Of a stretch of 64,000 nt of DNA, positions 47,566 through 55,600 are shown piece by piece. This DNA comes from Cryptomeria japonica. Its lineage: Eukaryota; Streptophyta; Pinopsida; Cupressales; Cupressaceae. The notes below the pieces were generated by a model. That model was not told the DNA's origin. It worked only from the letters and a program-made list of their open reading frames with translations, and did not search any database. The stretch spans positions 451,001-515,000 of the forward strand of contig NW_026728908.1 of assembly GCF_030272615.1 (NCBI RefSeq), given 5' to 3'. The position numbers and the translations under genes are program-made. The stretch's first letter is position 1. Every line of letters starts with the position of its first letter.

Positions 47566-48495
47566 TGAGATATCCCTTCCCAAATCTGTCCTCAAAATGT
47601 TGATTATAGGCTCAAGGAATATCATCAAACACTTAGCATACAATGTATGAAACCGCTGTTCTGAATTTTCTGATTGTCTTCTTGAGTTCATAGGCTGCAA
47701 ATGAAGTTATTGAAGGCTTCTAACAATGCAAGGTTGTTATAGAAATGATATACTAGCTGTTTCAGACCTTTATACACACATGTAAATGACTGAAATTAAC
47801 TAGTACAGCTAGTTGACATTAAGACAAACACTTGCCAAGCGTCCCAAAGTACACCTACAGTCACTAGGCATTTAAGCAAACAGTTGGCATACAAACCATA
47901 TGCTGATAATAAGCCAAATACAAATAACCATAAAGCTTTAATTGTAACGCAACTCAAGATACATGGCATTGCAATAAACAATAATCTGAAGAGTCTTTAT
48001 TGGAATGTAGCAAACAACAATGGTAATAACAAGTATGGAACCTGTTAACTACAGCAGCAACCATAAACTTTATTGTTTCTTTTTGATAGACTTTATCTTA
48101 GTCTTCCAAACGCTGTGTTTATTGTTCTCTTATACCAGCGCTGCCAAAGATGATTTCCTTTGATTTTATTGTGCCTTCTAAATAGAAATCGCACCATACA
48201 GGTGTGCCCAGCAATGAGGGTATACGGCAAGCTTTTTGCAGCAACTGTATAGCTTAAAGAAGCAAGTTAATGACTAAAGGAAATCACCAACACAATAATC
48301 TCGATCTGTCAGTTGAAAACCCCTTTGGATCTGCTCTGAATGTCCATGAAACTTCACCAATGAAGCCCAATTAGAACTCCTGAATGAAGCTCTCTTGAAT
48401 ACCAAATTCACTGGCTATTTCACCAACTCAAATGGTGCAACACTAAATATTTTCCGTTCTCCAATGGCTGTTGAAAGCATGAAACCCTCGGTCTC
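47566..48495 (-). repeat. L 5' LTR, truncated by insertion of P
   Basis: Matches 42661 onward over about 930 bp, then stops at ...CTCGGTCTC where the P LTR begins. In the other copy the sequence continues as TTCTCCCAAACC, so the missing part should lie beyond P, outside the window. Confidence 0.9.
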
Positions 48496-48754
48496 TGTTG
48501 GCGGCATTATTGTACACGGGAATAAGATTAGTTAATTATGTGTAATTGTTTGGTTAGTTGGCAACCGAGGGGTGCTAGTTGCGGTGCGACGGTTGGCGCT
48601 CGCACCCCCTCGGTACCCTTTTATACTGCGGAATGTAACTTGTAACATACACTTATTATGAATGGAATAACATATCTGATACTTGTTTGATATCTATGGC
48701 ATTGTCCTGCATTACGTACTTTATGCTTTAAGTATTCACCCGAGAGGGCAAACA
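48496..48754 (+). repeat. P 5' LTR, 259 bp
   Basis: Starts TGTTGGCGGCATTATTG, ends GAGAGGGCAAACA, followed by TT and the primer site. Flanking left bases are GTCTC. It shares with the M LTR a block of the form GCGACGGTTG-x-CGCACCCC-x-TCGG (48586-48613). Confidence 0.9.
48586..48626 (+). promoter_or_regulatory. Conserved LTR block and TATA box of P
   Basis: The GC-rich block GCGACGGTTGGCGCTCGCAC is followed by CCCCTCGG and then TTTTATAC (48619-48626). M has the same block in the same order, with a TATATTG-like box after it. Conservation between otherwise diverged LTRs suggests a shared promoter element. Confidence 0.5.
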
Positions 48755-48756
48755 TT

Positions 48757-48769
48757 TGGCGCCGTTGCC
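48757..48769 (+). other. P primer-binding site (tRNA-Asp type)
   Basis: TGGCGCCGTTGCC lies two bases after the LTR. It is complementary to the 3' end of plant tRNA-Asp(GUC), as in Athila-type elements. Confidence 0.8.
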
Positions 48770-48813
48770 TAGACGAACTCGGGAACGAAAGATACGGATG
48801 GCGCACAGACACA

Positions 48814-48887
48814 ATGGGCCTACCCGTTGGTGAAATAAACCCAGAGGCCGACGACGGGCAAACAGAACTTTACACAGGAGAAGAGAC
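48814..48887 (+). CDS. P leader frame, first part
   Basis: ATG 48814 opens MGLPVGEINPEADDGQTEL and runs to the M insertion point. The frame continues exactly at 58213 after removal of M and one GAGAC copy, giving about 122 codons in total. The equivalent frame exists in M (57491-57856) with mostly conservative differences. It lies between primer site and gag, where plant Ty3 elements normally have no protein. Confidence 0.65.
48883..48887 (+). other. Target-site duplication of M, left copy
   Basis: GAGAC directly before the M LTR start; the second copy is at 58208-58212. Confidence 0.95.
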
Positions 48888-49164
48888 TGTTTACCTCACT
48901 GGGTAAACAGGAAGAATGCAGAAATCGAACAGCAATGTACAATGCAAATATAAAAGAAGTACCAGAATAAGCTTTCCATTAATGTCAAAGGATGTTCATA
49001 TTATATCCGTCGTCAACATTACATGTCCTCCCACACCCGGAGGTGATACAATATATGACTGCCGAAGGGGTGCGACACAACCGTCGCGACTCCAACTACC
49101 TACCCGTCGGCTAACTAACTATTGATAATTAACATTACTAACTATACACTTTTTCCCGATAACA
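48888..49164 (-). repeat. M 3' LTR, 277 bp
   Basis: Minus strand begins TGTTATCGGGAAAAAGTG and ends with a hairpin whose arms are TGTTTACC and GGTAAACA. It appears identical to 57931-58207 over its whole length. A short antisense frame inside it is not a gene. Confidence 0.95.
49043..49090 (-). promoter_or_regulatory. Conserved LTR block and TATA-like box of M
   Basis: On the minus strand GTCGCGACGGTTGTGTCGCA is followed by CCCCTTCGGCAGTC and ATATATTG. The same order occurs in the P LTR (48586-48626). The same block is present in the 5' LTR near 58086-58133, which would drive transcription of M. Confidence 0.5.
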
Positions 49165-49181
49165 TCATCCCCCCCAAAAAA
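49165..49181 (-). other. M polypurine tract
   Basis: Minus strand TTTTTTGGGGGGGATGA ends exactly at the 3' LTR. Just upstream (plus 49184-49200) lies an inverted pair AGTCGTC / GACGACT around a 3-nt loop. Confidence 0.92.
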
Positions 49182-49248
49182 GAAGTCGTCTCCGACGACT
49201 AACAACAAAATGGAGACAATGTAATATAACTATACAACCAAGTGAAAG

Positions 49249-49755
49249 TCAAGGAGGGGGCTGAGGAAGCGTCCCTGAAGTTGAAGGGTGAGATACGGGT
49301 GTCTGGGCCGCCAGGCGGGCGCAGAGCTCATAGACCTGCTGGGTGCGGGCTGCCACATCCCGCTCTGCCACCAACACCTTCTCTAAGGCCGTCTTTACCA
49401 TAAGCGCGGCCTCCAGTAGCTCCCTCTCCTTGGTATCGGCGGACTCTGTCATGCGAACCAACTGGGCCTGAACAACATCTAACTCCTGCTGGACGAGACT
49501 CCGCGCACTCTGCTCCTCCGAAAGACGGGTATCCACCGCAACCTTCTCTGCACAGGCTGTCTCAAGCTGTGCTACCAACTCTGATCTCTCGGCTGCCCAC
49601 GAGGCTTGTTGCCTAGCCATGTCCTGCTCTAACTCCACTCGAGCAGCCTCGCGAACCGCAGACTCATGCTGTGTCTGGCGTAAGGCATAGTAGGCCTCCC
49701 TGTAAACCTGCTCAATCTCCCGGACGAGAGTCGTCACCCTACTCTCCACGACGGG
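49249..49755 (-). CDS. M extra frame, C-terminal coiled-coil part
   Basis: This 166-codon open stretch has no ATG at its start (first codon GTG) and is in exactly the same frame as the preceding 660-codon frame, separated by one TAG (49756-49758). It encodes a long coiled coil: TTLVREIEQVYREAYYALRQ, ARVELEQDMARQQASWAAER, LSEEQSARSLVQQELDVVQA, then a Pro-rich end. The simplest reading is one protein of about 828 residues broken by a recent CAG-to-TAG change; stop-codon readthrough is an alternative. Confidence 0.7.
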   Translation of the reverse strand, partial: PVVESRVTTLVREIEQVYREAYYALRQTQHESAVREAARVELEQDMARQQASWAAERSELVAQLETACAEKVAVDTRLSEEQSARSLVQQELDVVQAQLVRMTESADTKERELLEAALMVKTALEKVLVAERDVAARTQQVYELCARLAAQTPVSHPSTSGTLPQPPP

Positions 49756-51738
49756 CTAAGGCACACGCCAAGCCTCCAACATCGCATCCGTCTGGGTAAC
49801 TGGCCACCCTCGTACCTCAAAACATGAGGTGAAAGCTGCTGGACAGCCGTCTCGCATAAACTGGAGGACCTGCTCTAATTCCTCCACAGCCTGCTGTAGA
49901 GCTCGTGTCTGAGCTGCGGCCACCACTCGCCGACCCCTCGTCACCATATCTGCCAGATAAACCTCAATATCCTCTCCATCTAGCCCCGATGTATGTAAAG
50001 GAAGCCCACGTGGTAACTCAAAGGTCTCCTCAACCACACCTGCTGCATCCTGCTGGCACAATGGTGTCTCCCCCGCCTGCTCTGGGCCGGTAGGAACACC
50101 TTCTCCCAGGACCTGTCCCTCTGCTGGTGCCTGCGTCTCCGCCGAGGAGTCCTCCAGATCCACCACCTCAGTGGGAGGCTCTCGCTGAGGTGAGAGTACA
50201 GCTGCTCCTACGGGTGGCATCACTGTCATCTGGAATCTCCGGGTCAGCCAACTCCCCATAGCCGCCACCGATGGAGCTGCACTCAACACCTCTAACCCTC
50301 TCTCCCCCTCGGAAACATGTCCTGCGATGGGCTCCTCCAACAAGGAGGCAGCAACCGTTACCACTGCGTCGGATCCCACAACGTCCAGTCGCACCTGAGG
50401 CTCCGTCTCAACCATCTCCTCTGCCACGCCTCCCTGCGGTGGACCACACAACTCTGCCGTGCTGTCAGTACATGCCTCTACGGGAGTCGGTCCTGCGGCT
50501 GGTATGGCGGAAGGTGCTGCGGCCGGCTGCATGGGCCCGAGTGTAACGGGCGTGCGGCTCTGCCCAAATGCCGGAATCGAAGTACTGCCCGCCGACGACC
50601 CCACAAGTGTGCCAAGTGGGAGTGTGGGTGGTGCAAACAACACTCGCTCTCCGGCGGGCTCCATCCTCCCTTCGTCTGTGGCCCGACTGCTACTGTCATC
50701 CTCATCCTCCGAATCCTCTGCACTGCTGGAAGTTTCTCGCCCACTATCTAGTTCTGCTGCGGTGGTCTCTAATACCCGTTTCCGCTTCGCGAAAGAGTGT
50801 CCAATATCCAGGTGTCGCCAATGCATGATAGGAGGCTCACCATCCGCCAAGGGTCCCTGTGGCCGTACCTCCAACTCAGCCTCTGGCACTGCGTCCCGCG
50901 TAGCCTCCAAAAACAGTCCAATGGCATAGTGGGGCATGTAAAAGGTGCGCTGCTCCATCATCAAGAATGCGCACATCCGCTCTGATAACAAGGTAGCCCA
51001 ATCATAGACGACTCCGTTCATCAACCCGTTCATCAATACTATCTGTGGTAGAGCGATGTCTGATGCCCTACCCGACCCTGTCAACCTGCTTTTGATGACG
51101 TCCATAATGCATCGCCAATGACCCTCTGCGACAAAGGACCTACGCGTCCCACGACCCTTCGTGGCGTCTACGATGCTCGCCAACTCTGCTGGGGTCAAGT
51201 CTCGGGACACTCGCCTAATCCAATGTTCCTTTTCTTCCCGTGTCATCTTTTTCGGCTTCAAGTCCACTTTCTTGCCATGTGTGCCTGGGATGCCAAATAC
51301 TCTGGTGAAATCTGCAGGTTTGAAGGATATGGTGATATCCTTCCCAAGATACTCAAATGTGCTCGTCCGTGAGTAGCTGTCAAAGGTATCAACCATATAT
51401 CGCAATGCTCCCTCGTACTCGCGAATGGCGAACACAGGCATCCGGATAGCCCATTCTACCCCTGCTTTGCGAAGACTTGTCTTCACCAAATTATCATCCG
51501 GCGTGTCTTGCCACCATTTCCGACATTCCACCCCATTCAATCCCTCAAAGGTGATATTCTGTGAAGTGGAGGTGTTCTTCCCTCGTGCAGTGGGCTGCTG
51601 TGGTGTCTTTTTCTTCTGCCTGGCTTCCATTGTGCCACCTGCTATTCGAACACCTGAAGGAAGAACACGTGCATCCGGCTTCCTATGGCTGCTATCCTGC
51701 AATTGTTTTTTCCAGTTTCTTTTTCCCGCAGACTCCAT
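49756..51738 (-). CDS. M extra frame after pol (ORF2), 660 aa
   Basis: ATG at 51738 (MESAGKRNWKKQ) is a better start than the upstream GTG. Residues about 65-290 form a folded-looking domain with KWWQDTPDDNLVKTSL, STFEYLGKDITISFKPADFT, RVFGIPGTHGKKVDLKPKK, SFVAEGHWRCIMDVIKSRL and QIVLMNGLMNGVVYDWA. By eye this resembles the plant retroelement accessory protein class called 'putative plant transposon protein', found downstream of pol in Athila-like elements; that is a resemblance, not a verified match. A Ser/Asp/Glu-rich stretch (about 335-360) and a long low-complexity Pro/Ala/Glu region follow. The frame is sense to gag-pol and lies between pol and the 3' LTR. Expression route is unknown; a spliced or separate transcript would be needed. 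Function unknown. Confidence 0.8.
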   Translation of the reverse strand: MESAGKRNWKKQLQDSSHRKPDARVLPSGVRIAGGTMEARQKKKTPQQPTARGKNTSTSQNITFEGLNGVECRKWWQDTPDDNLVKTSLRKAGVEWAIRMPVFAIREYEGALRYMVDTFDSYSRTSTFEYLGKDITISFKPADFTRVFGIPGTHGKKVDLKPKKMTREEKEHWIRRVSRDLTPAELASIVDATKGRGTRRSFVAEGHWRCIMDVIKSRLTGSGRASDIALPQIVLMNGLMNGVVYDWATLLSERMCAFLMMEQRTFYMPHYAIGLFLEATRDAVPEAELEVRPQGPLADGEPPIMHWRHLDIGHSFAKRKRVLETTAAELDSGRETSSSAEDSEDEDDSSSRATDEGRMEPAGERVLFAPPTLPLGTLVGSSAGSTSIPAFGQSRTPVTLGPMQPAAAPSAIPAAGPTPVEACTDSTAELCGPPQGGVAEEMVETEPQVRLDVVGSDAVVTVAASLLEEPIAGHVSEGERGLEVLSAAPSVAAMGSWLTRRFQMTVMPPVGAAVLSPQREPPTEVVDLEDSSAETQAPAEGQVLGEGVPTGPEQAGETPLCQQDAAGVVEETFELPRGLPLHTSGLDGEDIEVYLADMVTRGRRVVAAAQTRALQQAVEELEQVLQFMRDGCPAAFTSCFEVRGWPVTQTDAMLEAWRVP

Positions 51739-51759
51739 TGACCTGCTAACCACTTCTTG

Positions 51760-52648
51760 ATTTGCCCTTGTCGGAGGGAAGGCACCTAACTACCTCCTGG
51801 CAGGTAGGCCGTACGGCTGTAATCCCCAACTACCTCCGGCTAAAAATGCTCAAAAAAATCCGAGTCCACCTCCCGCACTACACCGCACGGTAATTTTGAA
51901 AAATCCTTGCCGCTGCCGTGGCCTCTCGGGTCTTCTTGCCTCCGTCCGCCACTTGCTGTGGTGTTGATGGAGGCCCGGGCGTCCTCGTGTTTGTGCGCGC
52001 GTGTGGTGTTGCAGGCCCGTTTTGGGCGTTCCTTCTACCTTCGCGTGGCGCTGTTAACTTCGGACAGGCTTCGGCCTTTGTTTGGACGCAGCCACCTATG
52101 GGTTTTGTGCCGCCTCCACGAGATACCCCCTGGGATCCCCCTCCTCCGCTGTTGCAGTTCCCCCGTCACGCGGATGTTTGAGACCACTCGGCTCGGTGGG
52201 CGTGGCTGCTTTTCCCTTCGGTAGGCGTGGTGGTGCGGTGATTGTAATTTGCTTTTCCCTTCGGTGCGTTGTAATGACCCCCTTCGGTAGGCGGCGTTGT
52301 TTCTCCCTTCGGTAGCCAGCGTTTATAATCCCTTTGTGCGGCGTTTGTTGTGCGGCGTTTGTGATAACCTTCGTTTTATTTGTGCGGCTTTGCGGCTCCA
52401 CCGCACGGTGGCTTCCACCGCACGGTGGCGTCCACCGTCGGTGGCCTCCACCGCACGGTGGCGTCCACCTTCGGTGGTGCCACCGCACGGTGGTGTCCAC
52501 CGTTGGTGGTGCCACCGTACGGTGGTCCCTTTTCCTTTCTTTTTTTTTTTTTTTTCTTTTTTTCTTTTTTTTCTTTTCAATTTTTTCCAATTTTTTTCAA
52601 TTTTTCTTTTATATATTTTTTTCGAATTTTCTAATTTTTTTTTCATTT
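51760..52648 (-). other. M spacer between pol and ORF2
   Basis: No protein frame is credible here. On the minus strand it begins with an A-rich, purine-dominated run (52530-52640), then the palindrome array at 52398-52525, then four CCCTTCGGT(A)GGCG-like repeats (plus strand, 52213-52320) and ordinary sequence up to ORF2. The region could hold a promoter, splice acceptor or RNA structure for ORF2. Confidence 0.65.
52398..52525. repeat. Array of eight palindromes, 15-17-bp period
   Basis: Eight units of the form CCACCG-xx-CGGTGG start at 52398, 52415, 52432, 52448, 52465, 52480, 52497 and 52512. Arms are kept while the 1-2 central bases vary (CA, T, TA and so on). Each can form a short hairpin in DNA or RNA. 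Confidence 0.95.
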
Positions 52649-55600
52649 TCATTTATTATCTGACTGAGACTGCGCGCCTCCTGTCGGGCTGCTCCTGCGC
52701 GCTTCCAACCTCTGGTGATACACTTTCAGTTTTGACCCGTTGACGCCCTCTAGAATTTCCTGTCCGTCGAGGGTCGAGAGCTTGACGGATCCATTCGCTG
52801 CGACTTCTCGGATCCTGTAAGGACCTAGCCACTTCACTCTGAACTTGCCGGGCTTAATCTCATTCCGTCCGTTATACTTTAGGACTAATTGGCCCGGCGT
52901 GAACCTCGCCCGCCGAATGTGTTGGTCATGCCAGTATTTTCTGCGTTGCTGGGCCACGTCTGTCACCCATTGTGCCATCGTCCGTCTTTCATCCAACTTA
53001 TTTAAGGCGTATAGTCTCTCTCGAAGGCTTTCCATGTCGCCTAGCTTGTTGTCAATAGCGATTCTGAGACTTGGCACCATGAATTCGACCGGTACCACAG
53101 CCTCCTGGCCATACATCAATTGGAAAGGTGTCTGCCCGATGGTTACTTTGTAAGTTGTGCGGTACGCCCAAAGTACCGAAGGCAGACGCTCCTCCCAGTC
53201 TTCTTTTTCCACCCCACAGGATTTATAAATTACCGACACGATGATTTTGTTGGTCGCCTCAGCCTGACCGTTTGCCCTGGGATAGTACGGACTTGATAGA
53301 GAATGAAAAATTTTGAACTCGGTTGTCAGTAGTCGAACAATATGATTTACAAAGTGCCCCCCTCTATCACTTGTCAGTTGAATAGGTATTCCGTACCGGG
53401 TGATAATCTGTTCATAAATGAATTTCGCCGTACTGACGGCGGAGTTGTCTGCCAAAGCCCTCGCTTCGACCCATTTGGTCAAATATTCTGTCGCCACGAC
53501 AATGTATCTACATCGTCGAGCGCGACTTGGTTTCAATGGACCAACGAATTCTAACCCCCATCTTTCGAACAACTCTTGAGCATGCGACGAGTTAAGTGGC
53601 ATGAAATCTCTCTTTAACAGTCGCCCAGCACGCTGACATGTATCACAATTTGTCACCCATTCTCTGGCGTCATTATGCAGTGTCGGCCACCACAAGCCAG
53701 CTAGTAGGACTTTCCTTGCTATCGTATCCGGTCCCATGTGTCCTCCAGCAGCCCCTTCATGGGCTTCTCTCAATACTCCTGGGATTTCCTCTTCCAAGAC
53801 GCATCGTCGTAGGATCTGGTCAAGTCCCATTTTGTAGAGAAGACCATTTATAAGTTGGAATGTTCGGCTTCTTAATACAAGTTTCCGTCTTTCGCCTGGT
53901 GGCATTTCCTTTGGAAATTTTGATGTTGACAGATATTCACCCACACTCGTGTACCAATGAGGAAGGATGGCAATGCGGAAAAGATGGGCGTCCGAAAAAT
54001 CCTCGCTAACGCCTTCGGCCGGCTCTCCCGACTTGATCCGTGATAGCTGGTCCTCCGTGCTGTAAATGGACCAATCATCCAAAAATGCTTTGAAGTTTCC
54101 TACGGACATTTTATCGAAGATATGGAGGATTATCCGTTGAAAGGTAGCTAGCGCGTTGCACAACCCGAATGGCATCCGGTTGTATGCATAGACGCCATCT
54201 TCTACGACAAAGGTGGTCTTCAATTTGTCCTCCTCTGCAATGGAAATTTGATTGTATCTGGAGAATCCATCCATAAACGAATAAATTTCATGACCCGCGA
54301 CTTCCTCGAGGATGGTGTCTGTGAATGGTATGGGAAACGGATCTTTAATTGTGACAGCATTCAAACACCTGAAGTCTACACAGATTCTTATCTGATCGGC
54401 CTCCTTTTTCAAGGATATCACAATGGGTGATACCCATTCACTCGTCTGGACCTTGAAGATAATCCCTGATTCAAGCATGCGGTCAATTTCATTATTTACC
54501 CTGGCCGCATAATTTTTGTTCATCCTGTATGGCCTCTTCCGTACGGGCACGGCTCCGGGAACCAGAGGGATCCGATGTACACAAAGTTCTTGTGGTACCC
54601 CCTTGAGGTCCTTATATGTCCAAGCGAACACATCCTTGTATTCTGTGAAGATTTTGAACGCCGCCGTCTTTAAGACGGGATTCCAGTCGTCGCCGACTAG
54701 AATATTTTTCTGTTCTGAAGTTTCCCCAAGGTTTGTAACTTGAAGTGCGGATTCTTCGTACCTTATGGGCTTACTTTTGTCAAATTGGTGCGCTGGTGCG
54801 TCATCCACAGGGACATCCCCTTCCTTGTATTGTCCGTACTCTGGTGGAAACTCGTTCATGTCAGGTCCTTCAATCCCCAACATATTGCACCCGTACAATA
54901 ATTCATAGTCTTCCATTTGCCAATGGAAGAGCCCTCTCAAAGAATCCGTCTCATCCTCCGAACAGGCTTGAATTCCTAAGATGCCTTCGTCATCTGGTTC
55001 CCTGCCCTCTTTTCCTTCGTCGGTATCGTCTCCGTCGGACTCTGACTCTGACGCCAACTCTTCACTGACCAGTTGAGTTTTGAGGTCAATGGTATACCTT
55101 CGGCCAGCCTTTTCCATGGACAAGGTGTTCTTCTTCCAATTGTGGTTTGCTTTGGCCGCCACCAACCAGCCTCTGCCGAGGATGGCGTCGTACCCCTTCT
55201 TCTTCAATGGGATGACCACAAAATTCAAGACGAACGGCTGTGTTCCGATCGTCACCTGTTGCGCCATGAGTGTGCCAAGCGGCTTGATGCCGTGTTGGTC
55301 TGCTCCCAATAAATTAAAGGTGGACGGCCAGAGAGTAGGTTTACCCAATTTTTTCCATGTTTCCTCTGGCAAGACATTTACTCCCGACCCGCCGTCGACA
55401 ATTGTGTCGGTCAGGATGGTGCCCAATATACCCATTTCCACCACTGCTGGGTGTCTACCATTGTTGATCGTCAGGGTTAATGGGTCTGTTGCTGTCTCGC
55501 CAAGGTTGTCCTTGCCATGTATTGGTTGGCCTACTGGGGTTATTATTGCTGATTGCAACAACGTCGCTCGCAAGTGCGGCATACTTTCCAGGAGGTCCTT

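Larger units (their letters stand above)
42661..48495 (-). mobile_element. L: minus-strand LTR element without visible gag-pol
   Basis: Two LTR copies in direct orientation (42661-44259 and 47566-48495, the latter cut by P) enclose a 3.3-kb interior with a minus-strand primer site (47554-47564) and polypurine tract (44260-44277). The interior shows no capsid, RT, RNase H or integrase motif; it instead holds minus-strand frames that look acidic and coiled-coil. It therefore fits a large non-autonomous LTR derivative (LARD-like). LTR copies differ at about 4 of their first 60 bases, so L is much older than M. Confidence 0.8.

Noticed and set aside
48916-49125. A 69-codon plus-strand frame present identically at 57959-58168
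   Set aside because: It lies inside the M LTR, antisense to the element, and is duplicated only because the LTR is.
50271-51760. Plus-strand frames of 60-156 codons opposite ORF2 of M
   Set aside because: They are shadows of a GC-rich coding strand; ORF2 is longer and has domain-like sequence.
52297-52743. Frames through the palindrome array and poly-T run on both strands
   Set aside because: All are low-complexity translations of repeats; none links to the flanking real frames.
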